Positions 1 through 8,648 of a DNA stretch of 64,000 nt are shown piece by piece (the first letter of the stretch is position 1; each line of letters starts with the position of its first letter). The notes beneath the pieces were generated by a model. It did not search any database, was not told where the DNA came from, and was given only the letters and a program-made list of their open reading frames with translations. The stretch lies in contig JADKEV010000003.1 of NCBI GenBank assembly GCA_016717855.1, positions 221,405 through 285,404 of the forward strand, given 5' to 3'. The position numbers were made by a program, and so were the translations under genes. Origin of the DNA: Betaproteobacteria bacterium. Lineage in GTDB: Bacteria > Pseudomonadota > Gammaproteobacteria > Burkholderiales > Casimicrobiaceae.

Positions 1-946
1 CGCGCTTCTTCAGCGCCTGCATCGCGGCGATCGTGCTCTGCAGGTCGGTCTCGATGCGCTTCTTCATCGCATCGGACGACGGCAGCCCGAACTTGCCGGC
101 ATCGCGCAGCCGCGTGATCGTGACCGACAGCGCGGGCGCGACAAAGATGCGGTCCTTGTGCGCCTCGAGCATGTCCAGCGCCTCCTCGTCGGCGTAGCTG
201 GCGTGGTAGATGACGTCGACGCCGTGGCGCACGCACATCTTCACCGACTCGGCGCTGCGCGCATGGGCGGCGACGACGCGCTGGTGCCCGCGCGCCACCT
301 CGCAGACCGCGGCGACTTCGTCGTCGGTCATCAGCGTGCGCGCCGACGGCACCGCCGGCGTCGAGGTGTCGCCGGAGGGGACGATCTTGAGCACGTCGAC
401 GCCTTCGCGGCAGGCCTCGCGCGCCGCGCGGCGGAACTCGACCGGGCCGTCGCAGGGCAGCGTGAACATCGCCTCGCCCGGATCGAGATGCATCTGCCGC
501 AGGTCGCCGACGCCGCCGGTCACCGTGAGTTGCACGCTCGCGGCGCGCAGCCGCGGTCCCGGATGCTCGCCGCGATCGATCGCGTTCCGCGTGACGACGT
601 CCAGGCGCGGCTTGGTCGCCGCCGCGCTGAAGCACGCGGTGTAGCCGGAGTCGAGATAGAGCTTCGCGTGCTTCAGCGTCAGCAGCAGGTGCTCCTCGAC
701 CGGCAGGCTGCTGAACGCGTCCGGGGTCGCCTGGTCGACGAACGACAGGTGCGTATGCGGCTCGATCAACCCGGGCATCAGCGTCGCGCCGCCGCACTCG
801 ATCGTGCGCGCGTCGACGCGCGGCGGCAACTGGCCCGCGGGCGCGACCGCGGCGATGCGCGCGCCGTCGACCAGCACGTCGCCGCGGAAGGGCAGGGCGC
901 CGCTGCCGTCCAGCACGGAGGCATTGCGAAACAGGAGTGTGCTCAT
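1..946 (-). CDS. Amidohydrolase family protein (imidazolonepropionase-like), 3' end outside the window
   Basis: The minus strand reads open from an ATG at 946 to the window edge, about 315 residues. The protein begins MSTLLFRNASVLDGSG, the usual N-terminal beta strand of cyclic amidohydrolases, and residues near 60 read GLIEPHTHLSF, the HxH metal-binding motif of the superfamily. Further metal-ligand candidates follow: a lysine in DVLKIVPSG and histidines in VVAAHARS and VIYHASY. Family members hydrolyse C-N bonds of cyclic amides or peptides at a mono- or binuclear metal centre in a TIM barrel; the substrate cannot be told from sequence. No signal peptide is seen, so it is probably cytoplasmic. 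The C-terminal part with the last metal-binding aspartate lies beyond position 1. The next minus-strand gene starts about 800 bases upstream, with only about 107 bases between the two. Confidence 0.85.
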   Translation of the reverse strand, partial: MSTLLFRNASVLDGSGALPFRGDVLVDGARIAAVAPAGQLPPRVDARTIECGGATLMPGLIEPHTHLSFVDQATPDAFSSLPVEEHLLLTLKHAKLYLDSGYTACFSAAATKPRLDVVTRNAIDRGEHPGPRLRAASVQLTVTGGVGDLRQMHLDPGEAMFTLPCDGPVEFRRAAREACREGVDVLKIVPSGDTSTPAVPSARTLMTDDEVAAVCEVARGHQRVVAAHARSAESVKMCVRHGVDVIYHASYADEEALDMLEAHKDRIFVAPALSVTITRLRDAGKFGLPSSDAMKKRIETDLQSTIAAMQALKKR

Positions 947-1052
947 GGCGGATGGAAACCGGAATTGACTGCCGCCAGTATGTTTGAGCGCTTCGGCGCG
1001 GTCAATGCCGATGCTTGACGATGCTTGTCGTCGAACTGCCCGGATTCGGAGG

Positions 1053-1751
1053 CTAGCGGCTCCGCCGTCCCGCGACCGGCAGCTTCGGCGGCTTCGCAGG
1101 TTTGTCCGGTCCCCACAGCCGGCTGTAGTAGGAGTCGGCGAGATGCAGCGCCGCGACCGGGTTGTGGCCGAGCACGCGATCCTTGGTGACCAGGACCGTG
1201 GTCAGTCCCTTGGCGTGCTTGAAGAACAGGCTGTCGTGCCCGACGCACAAGCCGAGCACGACGTTGAATTCGCAGCCGTGCGCGGCGAGCAGTTCGGCTT
1301 GGGCGATGGGATTGCACAACGGCTCGAACTGGCCCGGCCGGATCTTCTCGTGATCGGCGATCCCGAGTTCCTCCTTCGGGATGCTGCCGTTCTTGCAGGC
1401 CACCGAGACGACTTCAAAGCCATGGCTTTCGAGGATGCCGCTCAGGACCAGCGCGTGATCGACGAAGCTGATGCAATTCGCGATGCCGATCTTCCGGTAG
1501 CCCATGCGCCTGGCGAACTGGACGATCTCCTCGACGCGGGTCCACTTGCAGTAGCCTTCGGCTTCCACGACTGCCGATTCGTGCGCGATTCTGCGCGTCT
1601 CCGGGTCGTCGTACAGCGCATGCGCGGCCTCCTGCGTTTCGGGATCGACCTTGCTCGGGCAGAAACCCGGGCCGCGCGCCTCGGCTTCGCCCTGGCGGCA
1701 GGCGCGCACGGTCGGCGGGCAATATGCGCAGGCAGGATCCTCGTACTTCAT
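1053..1751 (-). CDS. DUF1847 family cysteine-rich metal-binding protein
   Basis: A 232-residue protein with an N-terminal cysteine cluster (CAYC, then single cysteines at about 18 and 31) followed by a conserved alpha/beta region containing GYRKIGIANCISFVDHA and VVLGLCVGHDSLF. This pattern and length fit the DUF1847 family, annotated as uncharacterised metal-binding proteins; the cysteines would hold the metal. Function is unknown. The ATG at 1751 is preceded by GGAGACGCC, a plausible ribosome binding site. It lies between the amidohydrolase and a divergently transcribed acyl-CoA synthetase, sharing an upstream region of about 120 bases with the latter. No signal peptide or membrane segment is visible. 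The family assignment comes from recognising the N-terminal cysteine pattern and the internal conserved block; no activity is inferred. Confidence 0.8.
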   Translation of the reverse strand: MKYEDPACAYCPPTVRACRQGEAEARGPGFCPSKVDPETQEAAHALYDDPETRRIAHESAVVEAEGYCKWTRVEEIVQFARRMGYRKIGIANCISFVDHALVLSGILESHGFEVVSVACKNGSIPKEELGIADHEKIRPGQFEPLCNPIAQAELLAAHGCEFNVVLGLCVGHDSLFFKHAKGLTTVLVTKDRVLGHNPVAALHLADSYYSRLWGPDKPAKPPKLPVAGRRSR

Positions 1752-1874
1752 GGCGTCTCCGGTTCGCTGCTGTACGGAGTCAATCTATGCGGGTTGCGTT
1801 GGAACGGCTTGATCCACATCAATGGTTGTTGCCCTCGCCCTGGCGTACGCTCGACAGCGGAATCAACCGGCGGC

Positions 1875-4010
1875 GTGGTTAGCGGAACCGCCACGCCATT
1901 CATTGCCAAGCGGCATTTGCCTGGGACTGACATCACGGACACCTCAGCCACGATCGAACTGTTCCGACGGGCCGCCGCCGCCGGACGCGACAGTCTGCTC
2001 GACGAAGAACTGCGGGCACTGCTCGCGGGCATGGGCATCGCATACGCCGCGGAGGCCGCCCCGGGCGCCGCTGCGGCGGTCGAGTTGCGCATCGGCCTGC
2101 ACTGCACGCGCGAATTCGGCATGGTCATCAGCGCCGGATCGGGGGGACTGGACGCGGAACTCGATGAGCGCAATTGCCGGCGCGGGCGCGCGGCCGTCCA
2201 TGCCGTCGCCGCGCTGACCGATGCCCAGGATTTCCTCAACCTGTTCCGCCGCACGCTGGCGTATCAGAAGCTGGCCGGCGCCGCCCGTCGCGGCGCACTG
2301 CCGCTTCCCGACGCCGCGCTCGAAGCCTGCTTCGAACAATTGCTCGCGCTGGCCGCCGGCTTCGCGCCGGGCAATGCCGGATCGCCGTTCACGCTGCGCG
2401 CTCTGGAGCTCGACCCCGTGCATGCCTTCGGCGACCGGGTCACGGCCCGCCAGGCGCGCTGCGAGTTCGGCGCGCCGGTCGCCGCCCGGCTGCCGCGCCC
2501 CATCCACAAGATCGACAAGCTGCTGCATCCGGCGTCGATCGGCCTCGTCGGGGTCTCGGCCGGCGGCATGAATTTCGGCCGGATCATCCTGCGCAACCTG
2601 ATGGGCAGCGGCTATCCCAAGGAGCAGTTGATCATCATCCGGCCGGGCGAGACCGAGATCGATGGCGTGCGCTGCGTCGACAGCCTGAAAGCGCTGGATC
2701 ACAAGCTCGACCTGCTGATCGTCGCGGTGGCCGCGAGTGCCGTCTATGGGCTGGTCGACGAGATCATCGCCACCGCGGCGGTCGAGTCGGTGATGCTGAT
2801 CCCCGGCAGCCTGGGCGAGACGCAGGCCAGCCGTGAGCCCGCGGCGGCGCTCGCCGCACGGATCAACGCCGCCCACGGCAATGCAGGAGGCGGTCCGATC
2901 TTCCTCGGCGCCAACTGCCTGGGCGTCGTCTCGCATCCGGGTTCCTACGATTCGTGGTTCATTCCGCTGGAGCGGCTGCCCAAGCCGCAGAAGAAGCCGG
3001 AACGGAATTCAGTTTTGCTCAGCCAGAGCGGCGCGTTCATGATCACGCGGCTGAGCCAGAATCCGTGGCTCGATCCGCGCTACATGCTGGCCCTGGGCAA
3101 CCAGACCGACCTCACGCACGGCGACATGCTGACGTACTTTGCGGAGCGTCCGGAGATCGCGACCATCGGCATCTACGTCGAAGGATTCAAGGACCTGGAC
3201 GGGCTCGACTTTGTTCGGGCCGTGCGCCGCGCGGTGCGCAACGGCAAGCAGGTCGTGGTCTACAAGTCGGGCCGGACCGCGCCGGGCATGGGCGGCGTGA
3301 TGGGCCACACCGCATCCATCGCCGGCAGTCCCGCCGTGTTCGAATCGGTGGTGCGCCACGCCGGCGCGATCGTCGCCGAGGACTTCAGCGCCTTCGACGA
3401 CCTGTTCTACATTGCCGGGGCGCTGCACGACAAGAAGATCGGCGGCAACCGGCTGGGTGCGATCAGCGGCGCGGGCTTCGAGGCGATCGGCATGGCCGAC
3501 GCGATCGAGACGGACGACTTTTCGATGCGGATGGGCGTTCTCGGGCAGGCCACGACAGAGCGCATCGGCGAAATCCTGCTCGCCAAGAAGCTCGATGCGC
3601 TGGTCGAAGTCCGGAACCCCATCGACATCAATCCGGGCGCCGACGACGAGGCTCACCTGCAGATCACCGAAGCCTTCCTGCTCGATCCGGAGATCGACGC
3701 CGTGGTGGTCGGGCTCGACCCCACCGCGCCCGCCATCCGGGCGCTGGAAGAGAGCAAGCTGCGGCCCGGCCACGACATCAACGACCCGAAGAGCACCGTG
3801 CAGTTGATGCCGCCGCTGGCCGCGCGCCACGACAAGCCGGTCATCGGCATCGTCGACGGCGGCAAGCTCTACGACGCGATGTGCGCCCGGCTGATGGACC
3901 AGGGCGTCTGCGTGTTCCGCAACTGCGCGCGCGGCACGCGGGCACTGGTGCGCTACATCGAGGCGCGTCTGTACGCGGACGCGCTGCGCAACCGGAGTCC
4001 GGGCGAGTGA
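1875..4010 (+). CDS. Acyl-CoA synthetase, NDP-forming type (acetate--CoA ligase family) with reduced N-terminal ATP-grasp part
   Basis: About 711 residues from a GTG at 1875; the open frame continues upstream but that part is antisense to the DUF1847 gene. TTG at 1914 is an alternative start, and neither has a strong ribosome site. From about residue 210 there is a CoA-binding Rossmann domain (ASIGLVGVSAGGMNFG), then succinyl-CoA-ligase-like domains (SVLLSQSGAF; MGHTASIAGSPAVFE). The histidine in GHTA is the position phosphorylated in ADP-forming acyl-CoA synthetases. The N-terminal 200 residues resemble the second half of an ATP-grasp subunit (ELRIGLHCTREFGMV, ALELDPVHAF) but the first half, with the ATP-binding lysine, seems absent. 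The expected reaction is acyl-CoA formation or cleavage with nucleotide; the acyl group is unknown. A thioesterase gene follows 82 bases downstream in the same direction. Confidence 0.8.
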   Translation: MVSGTATPFIAKRHLPGTDITDTSATIELFRRAAAAGRDSLLDEELRALLAGMGIAYAAEAAPGAAAAVELRIGLHCTREFGMVISAGSGGLDAELDERNCRRGRAAVHAVAALTDAQDFLNLFRRTLAYQKLAGAARRGALPLPDAALEACFEQLLALAAGFAPGNAGSPFTLRALELDPVHAFGDRVTARQARCEFGAPVAARLPRPIHKIDKLLHPASIGLVGVSAGGMNFGRIILRNLMGSGYPKEQLIIIRPGETEIDGVRCVDSLKALDHKLDLLIVAVAASAVYGLVDEIIATAAVESVMLIPGSLGETQASREPAAALAARINAAHGNAGGGPIFLGANCLGVVSHPGSYDSWFIPLERLPKPQKKPERNSVLLSQSGAFMITRLSQNPWLDPRYMLALGNQTDLTHGDMLTYFAERPEIATIGIYVEGFKDLDGLDFVRAVRRAVRNGKQVVVYKSGRTAPGMGGVMGHTASIAGSPAVFESVVRHAGAIVAEDFSAFDDLFYIAGALHDKKIGGNRLGAISGAGFEAIGMADAIETDDFSMRMGVLGQATTERIGEILLAKKLDALVEVRNPIDINPGADDEAHLQITEAFLLDPEIDAVVVGLDPTAPAIRALEESKLRPGHDINDPKSTVQLMPPLAARHDKPVIGIVDGGKLYDAMCARLMDQGVCVFRNCARGTRALVRYIEARLYADALRNRSPGE

Positions 4011-4092
4011 GCCGGCCCCGCGCCGCCGGCGCCCGTTGCTGCGCGGCTGCCCGGCACCGTAAACCGACCAACACGAAACGCGAGGATCAACC

Positions 4093-4494
4093 ATGAGCGA
4101 CACGCTTGCCCCCGGCCTCACCGCCACCCGTCGCGTCGAAGTCGACGCCAAACGCACCATCAGCTTCATGGGCGACGACTGCAGGGTCTACTCGACGCCC
4201 AACCTGCTCTACGACATCGAGATGACCTGCCGCGACCTGCTGCTCGAGCACATCGACGCGGGCAAGGACTCCGTCGGCACCCGGGTCGAGCTCGATCACC
4301 TGGGCGCGACGCTGCTGGGCATGTGGGTGGAGATCACGGTGACGCTGGCCGAGGTCAACGGCGGCGCCGTCGCGTTCGACTTCACCGTGCGCGACGCGGT
4401 GGAGCAAGTCGCGCGCGGCAGGCACAACCGTTTCATCGTCGGGATCGAGAAGACCGCGCAAAGGCTGAAGGCCAAGCAGGCGAAGGCGGGTTAG
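4093..4494 (+). CDS. Thioesterase family protein, hotdog fold (FlK-like)
   Basis: A 133-residue protein whose pattern SVGTRVELDHLGATLLGMWVE matches the fluoroacetyl-CoA thioesterase-like branch of single-domain hotdog proteins: an asparagine-rich N-terminal region (YSTPNLLYDIE), a helix ending in CRDLL, then beta strands with VELDHL. Members hydrolyse small acyl-CoA esters in the cytoplasm, usually as dimers. The ATG at 4093 follows a GAGGATCAACC stretch that can serve as ribosome site. It lies 82 bases after the acyl-CoA synthetase gene, same strand, so the two may be co-transcribed with opposing acyl-CoA activities. The substrate is not inferable. The gene is convergent with the lipoprotein gene at 4536-5534. 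Confidence 0.85.
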   Translation: MSDTLAPGLTATRRVEVDAKRTISFMGDDCRVYSTPNLLYDIEMTCRDLLLEHIDAGKDSVGTRVELDHLGATLLGMWVEITVTLAEVNGGAVAFDFTVRDAVEQVARGRHNRFIVGIEKTAQRLKAKQAKAG

Positions 4495-4535
4495 GGCGGC
4501 TCTCGGGGGGAACGCCCGACGCGGAACGCTTGTGG

Positions 4536-5534
4536 CTACCGGGCGCGCGGCCCTCCGTACACACTCTCCAGCAGCCGGTCCAGCGCCGCCACACGTTGCG
4601 GCTCGGTCGGACGCATCACGCCACTCTGCTGCAGGATCGCGATGAGCTTCACCGGCGCGACGTACTTGTCGCCGACGATCTCGACGTGCCCAGCCTGCAC
4701 TTCGACGATCTTCGCGGCCGGGTCGCGGTCGACTGCCGGGTTGCGCTGCTCGTCGAGGCTGAACGTCAGGTCGCCCTCGACACATTGCCCATCCACCACC
4801 TGCCGGCAGCTGCCGCGCTCGTCGGTATCGATCTTCAGGTAGCTGTGCACCTGCCTGCCCAGGGCGCCGGGGCGGCGGATGAAGTCCGACCAGAGCGTGA
4901 TCTCGGACCATTTGTCGCCGGTGGCGATGCGGCACATCGGGGCGATCAGGCCGAGGCTGAACGCGCGGTACACGGGCGAACCGCAGGGACTGGCAGCGGC
5001 AATGCCGCCGAACGGGCCCGAAATGGTGACCAGCTGCAACCCGGCATCGCCGCCGCCGATTGGCGCCGGCCGGCTGGCGGTCAGCGCCCGGCGCGAGATC
5101 AGCGCGCCCTGGCTGTGCCCGATTACCGTCACCGGCGTCGCCGCGGACGGGGCCTGGATCCGCCGCACGAGTTGATCGAGGGCGGCAGCGAGCTCGGCCG
5201 CGCTGACATCCATGCTGTCACGGTCGTCGTAAGTAAAGCAGGCGGTCTGCTGGCCATGGAAGGCCAGCACTTGCGCCAGACCGCGAAACTGGCCGGACGA
5301 TCCATAGCAGCCATGGACGAGCACCGTGACCGGTTCCTGCGCGTTGAGCGAGACGGTGCGGTCCGGGTTGTCCGTGCAGGGGCCGAGCCCGGGAATCCGC
5401 AAAGCGACGTCGGGGGCGGGGAGCCGGCTCTGGTCGAAGGACAGCAGCGCCGGATCGACCGCGCCGCGGATGGCGCAACCCTGCAAGACGATCGCGGCGA
5501 AGGCGATGGCCCAGGTGCAACGTGACACGCACAT
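4536..5534 (-). CDS. Lipoprotein with alpha/beta hydrolase fold
   Basis: A 332-residue protein with a lipoprotein signal peptide: a hydrophobic N-terminus ending in a lipobox (VLQGC, cysteine about residue 20), so it should be lipid-anchored after export. The hydrolase core shows VLVHGCYGSSGQF (oxyanion-hole region, about residue 92) and VIGHSQGAL (nucleophile elbow GxSxG, about residue 165). A late SGHVEIVGDK-like stretch, seen as AGHVEIVGD, supplies a candidate catalytic histidine. The fold fits exported esterases or lipases; substrate unknown. The upstream neighbour on the same strand, 38 bases away, is an M23 peptidase, with an L,D-transpeptidase beyond it, so the three form a minus-strand run of envelope proteins. 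Confidence 0.82.
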   Translation of the reverse strand: MCVSRCTWAIAFAAIVLQGCAIRGAVDPALLSFDQSRLPAPDVALRIPGLGPCTDNPDRTVSLNAQEPVTVLVHGCYGSSGQFRGLAQVLAFHGQQTACFTYDDRDSMDVSAAELAAALDQLVRRIQAPSAATPVTVIGHSQGALISRRALTASRPAPIGGGDAGLQLVTISGPFGGIAAASPCGSPVYRAFSLGLIAPMCRIATGDKWSEITLWSDFIRRPGALGRQVHSYLKIDTDERGSCRQVVDGQCVEGDLTFSLDEQRNPAVDRDPAAKIVEVQAGHVEIVGDKYVAPVKLIAILQQSGVMRPTEPQRVAALDRLLESVYGGPRAR

Positions 5535-5572
5535 GCCGTGCTCCCGACGTGAATGATTGCGCTTCGCTTAAC

Positions 5573-6385
5573 TCAGGGCCCCGCCAGCAGCGGATAAGGG
5601 TTGATGGGCGTGCCCTGCCACCAGTTTTTTTCGGGGCCGAGCCGGAAGATGGCGAAGTGCAGATGCGGCCCTTCCGGGCTGGCGTTGCCGGTGCTGCCGA
5701 CATAGCCGATCAACTCACCCTGCTTTACCTGGACCCCGGCCGCGATGCCGGGCGCGTACCGGTCCAGATGCGCGTAATAGTACGCCAGGGTCTCGCCCGG
5801 GTCGAACTGATAGATGGTCAGGCCGCCCGGCTTGCTGTCGAACAGCTTGACGATCTTGCCGTCGGCCGCCGCCAGCACCGGCGTGCCGCGGGGTGCCATG
5901 ATGTCCAGCGCCTCGTGCGGCCGCGAGGCGCCGCGCCGGTCGCCGTAGGTGTCGGACAACTGGCTGGCGCCGACGCCGGCGACTGGAATCAGCAACCGTG
6001 GCGGCAACAGCATGGGCGATCGCGGTTCCGCGGCGGGCGCGACGGGAACCTGCGGCTGTGCCGCGATCGCGGGCATCGTGTCCGGCAGGGGCGGAGCGGC
6101 GGCCGGCGGCGGCGTGACAACGGGAGACTTGGGCGCCTGCGCGGCGAGGTCGGCGGCGAAAGGCGCGGGCGGCGGTGGCGGCTCGAGCGCCGGCGGCAGG
6201 ACGGCGGTAGCCAGCGGTGCGATGGCCAGCGGTGCGATGGCAGCGACCGGAGGCGGCAAGGCCGCGGCTGGTGGCGCGACCTGCGCCCCTGCCGTGAGGG
6301 CCGCACGCGGCGTCGCTACGAAGTAGTACGTCGCGAGCCCCGCGCCCGCCAGCAGTCCGATGCCGAACACGAGGATCTTGCTCAT
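5573..6385 (-). CDS. M23 family metallopeptidase (LytM/peptidoglycan endopeptidase)
   Basis: A 270-residue protein with one N-terminal membrane segment (residues about 4-24), a long proline/alanine-rich linker (about 35-130) and a C-terminal M23 domain. The zinc and catalytic motifs are visible: RPHEALDIMAPRGTPV (HxxxD, about residue 165) and GPHLHFAIF (HxH near residue 247). Family members cut peptide cross-bridges in peptidoglycan in the periplasm. The HxxxD and HxH ligands are present, so the domain is not obviously degenerate. The next gene on the strand, an L,D-transpeptidase, ends only 20 bases upstream of this ATG, indicating co-transcription and a joint role in cell-wall remodelling. 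The proline-rich linker is encoded by highly repetitive GC-rich sequence. Confidence 0.88.
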   Translation of the reverse strand: MSKILVFGIGLLAGAGLATYYFVATPRAALTAGAQVAPPAAALPPPVAAIAPLAIAPLATAVLPPALEPPPPPAPFAADLAAQAPKSPVVTPPPAAAPPLPDTMPAIAAQPQVPVAPAAEPRSPMLLPPRLLIPVAGVGASQLSDTYGDRRGASRPHEALDIMAPRGTPVLAAADGKIVKLFDSKPGGLTIYQFDPGETLAYYYAHLDRYAPGIAAGVQVKQGELIGYVGSTGNASPEGPHLHFAIFRLGPEKNWWQGTPINPYPLLAGP

Positions 6386-6404
6386 CGCGGACCGCGCGCC
6401 GTGC

Positions 6405-7391
6405 TCACTCTTCCAGCGTCGCCGGCATGCCGGGGTATACGGCGTGCGAGAGCGCCGCGGCGTCCCAATTGGTCAGCCGGATGCAGCCGTGCGACTGCGT
6501 CTTGCCGATGGTGGCCGGCTCCGGGGTTCCGTGTATGCCGTAGTGCGGCTTGGACAAGTCGATCCACACCACGCCGACCGGATTGTTCGGGCCGGGCGGG
6601 ATCCTGGCCTTCTTGTGTTCCGGATCGGCATCCCAGAACAGCTTCGGGTCGTAGTGAAACGGGGGGTTCCTGGCAACGCCTTCGATCTTCCACTTGCCCA
6701 GCGGCAGGGGATCGTGCGTGCTGCCCACGCTCGCGGGAAAGTGCGCCAGCGTCTTGCCGGCGGCATCGACCAGCGTGACGCTGGACCTTGATTTGCTGAC
6801 CACCAGTTTCGCGCCCTTGGGCAGCGCCGCCGGCGCCTCGACGTTCGGCACGACGATCACTTCACCCACGCGGACGAAGTCCTTGCCCGGATTGAGCTGC
6901 CGCAGCAGCTTGGGGCTGGCGTGGAAGCGTTCGCCCAGCGCCTCGGCCGCCGAAGCGAATCCCAGCGTGGGCAGCTTGGACTTTTCCACGATGTCCGTGG
7001 GGATGGCTGCGTAGGGACCCGCGGCATCGGCCGCGGTGATCGTGTACTCGACCAGCGCCGGGGCGGTGTCCTGGTTCAACGCGGCCCAAGTCACCTTGTC
7101 GGCCGCGCCGGAGGGGGAGAGCTGAAACTGGTTCTGGAAGGCGGTCACGGCCTTCTTCATGCCCGAGCCGGAGGACCCGTCGATCTCGCCCGGCGAGAAT
7201 CGCGCGCGATCGAGCAGCACCTGCGCGCGCAGCAGCGCGGCGCGCTTCGCCGCGGGGTCGCGCCGCTGCGCGATCGCGGCGTCATTGACCAGCGCGGGCG
7301 CGAACTGCGCCGCGGCCTTCGGGCGGGGCGCCGCGAAGGCGGGCGGCGCCAAGGCAGCGGTCAAGGCAAGGGCGAGCAGGAGTTCTTTCAT
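6405..7391 (-). CDS. L,D-transpeptidase (YkuD domain) with peptidoglycan-binding domain
   Basis: The ATG at 7391 is preferred over an in-frame TTG at 7400. The 328-residue product has a signal peptide (ALALTAALAPPAFA), an N-terminal peptidoglycan-binding region (DRARFSPGEIDGSSG near residue 65), a LysM-like stretch (FHASPKLLRQLNPGKD, about 155-172) and a C-terminal YkuD domain. The catalytic signature is complete: YGIHGTPEPATIG followed by SHGCIRLTNWD, with the nucleophilic cysteine in HGC. These enzymes form 3-3 cross-links in peptidoglycan or attach proteins to it, in the periplasm. It is the first gene of a tight minus-strand pair with the M23 peptidase and is divergent from the TAXI receptor gene, with about 220 bases between the starts. 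Confidence 0.9.
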   Translation of the reverse strand: MKELLLALALTAALAPPAFAAPRPKAAAQFAPALVNDAAIAQRRDPAAKRAALLRAQVLLDRARFSPGEIDGSSGSGMKKAVTAFQNQFQLSPSGAADKVTWAALNQDTAPALVEYTITAADAAGPYAAIPTDIVEKSKLPTLGFASAAEALGERFHASPKLLRQLNPGKDFVRVGEVIVVPNVEAPAALPKGAKLVVSKSRSSVTLVDAAGKTLAHFPASVGSTHDPLPLGKWKIEGVARNPPFHYDPKLFWDADPEHKKARIPPGPNNPVGVVWIDLSKPHYGIHGTPEPATIGKTQSHGCIRLTNWDAAALSHAVYPGMPATLEE

Positions 7392-7612
7392 GGGTGGCAA
7401 TTGGCGAAGGTTGCGGGCAATGGGTCGAGGTTACCCGTTTCGCTCCGGCGCTGCCGTGCGCCAGCACACACACGGCGCCGCGCTACGCACGGCGCGCTCT
7501 GCACGGCGCGCTACGCGCTTGACATGTTCCGGCACCCGCTCCATCATCCACGCCAGCTGTGACAGGCGTGGCGCCACCCCGGCCGCATACGCCGCCACTA
7601 CCAGGAGGAATC

Positions 7613-8560
7613 ATGAGATTGAACCAGATTGCGCGCCTCGGCGCGCTGGCAGCAGCGGTTGCCTTGGCCATGCCCGCCGCGGCGCAACAAGTCACGCTGA
7701 TGACCGGCCCGCAGGGCGGGTCGTGGGTGCCGCTGGGCGGCGCGCTGAAGAACATGTGGGAGAAGGAGATTCCCGGCCTGCAAATCCAGCAGCAGCCGGG
7801 CGCCGGCATCGCCAACGTCCGCGGCGTCGACGAAGGCAAGGCGCAGATCGGCTTCGGCAACTCGTCGACCACGGTGGACGGCATCGAAGGCCGGGCGCCG
7901 TACCCGAAGAAGACGACCAAGGTCTGCCAGGTGGCGAACCTGTATCCGCAGTTCTTCCAGGTCGTCGCGTTGAGCGATGCGAAGATCGGTTCGTTCGCCG
8001 ACCTCAAGGGCAAGACGCTGGTCACCCAGTCCAAGGGCAACACCGCCGAGGCCTTGACGGCCGACATCCTGAAGATCAACGGCATGACGTACCAGTCGCT
8101 GGCCAAGGTGAACTTCCAGGCCTCGTACACCGACGCCGTCGACATGATGAAGGACGGGCATGTGCAGGTGTTCACGCTGGGCACGACGGCGCCCGCCTCG
8201 GCAGTGATGGACCTGGCCAGCGCGCGCAACGTGCAGCTCGTGCCGGTCGACGACAAGACGATGGCCGAACTCAAGAAGATGAACGCCGGCTACAACAAGC
8301 TGATCATCAAGGCCGGCACCTACCCGAAACAGGACAAGGACGTGGCCGCGATCGGCTACTCCACGCACATCATCGCTTCCTGCGACCTGCCCGAGGACGT
8401 GGTCTACAAGATGACCAAGGCGATGGCCACCGGCGTCGCCGACATGGCCGCCGTGGTCAAGCCGATCACCGGCCTGACGGCGAAGGACATGGCGATCGAC
8501 ATCGGCGTGCCGTTCCACAAGGGGGCCGCGAAGTATTACAAGGAAGTCGGAGCGTTGTAG
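7613..8560 (+). CDS. TAXI family TRAP transporter solute-binding subunit
   Basis: The ATG at 7613 has a near-perfect ribosome site, AGGAGGAA, seven bases upstream. The 315-residue product starts with a signal peptide ending AMPAAA, followed by QQVTLMTGPQGGSW, the N-terminal strand of TAXI (TRAP-associated extracytoplasmic immunogenic) proteins, and contains ADLKGKTLVTQSKGNTAEA, the conserved second-domain hinge. These proteins bind a solute in the periplasm and deliver it to a membrane permease; known ligands for related proteins are carboxylates such as glutamate, but the ligand here is not deducible. The permease gene follows 88 bases downstream, separated by a hairpin that may limit read-through, which would give more receptor than permease. 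Confidence 0.92.
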   Translation: MRLNQIARLGALAAAVALAMPAAAQQVTLMTGPQGGSWVPLGGALKNMWEKEIPGLQIQQQPGAGIANVRGVDEGKAQIGFGNSSTTVDGIEGRAPYPKKTTKVCQVANLYPQFFQVVALSDAKIGSFADLKGKTLVTQSKGNTAEALTADILKINGMTYQSLAKVNFQASYTDAVDMMKDGHVQVFTLGTTAPASAVMDLASARNVQLVPVDDKTMAELKKMNAGYNKLIIKAGTYPKQDKDVAAIGYSTHIIASCDLPEDVVYKMTKAMATGVADMAAVVKPITGLTAKDMAIDIGVPFHKGAAKYYKEVGAL

Positions 8561-8587
8561 CAGCGGGCGCGCACCCGAAGGCAATGA

Positions 8588-8613
8588 CGGGGCGGCGCAG
8601 GGCCGCCCCGTTT
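8588..8613 (+). terminator. GC-rich hairpin with short T tract between receptor and permease genes
   Basis: A perfect 9-bp stem (CGGGGCGGC at 8588-8596 and GCCGCCCCG at 8602-8610) with a 5-base loop is followed by TTT. It sits 27 bases after the TAXI receptor stop codon and before the permease start. With only three T residues it is probably a leaky terminator or an mRNA-stabilising hairpin rather than a full stop. Confidence 0.55.
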
Positions 8614-8648
8614 CGTGTCCGGCCCGCCGCAATGGCGGCCGCCGGCGG

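Noticed and set aside
984..1874. N-terminal extension of the acyl-CoA synthetase frame
   Set aside because: The frame is open only because it is antisense to the DUF1847 gene; the residues are arginine/aspartate-rich and show no family similarity.
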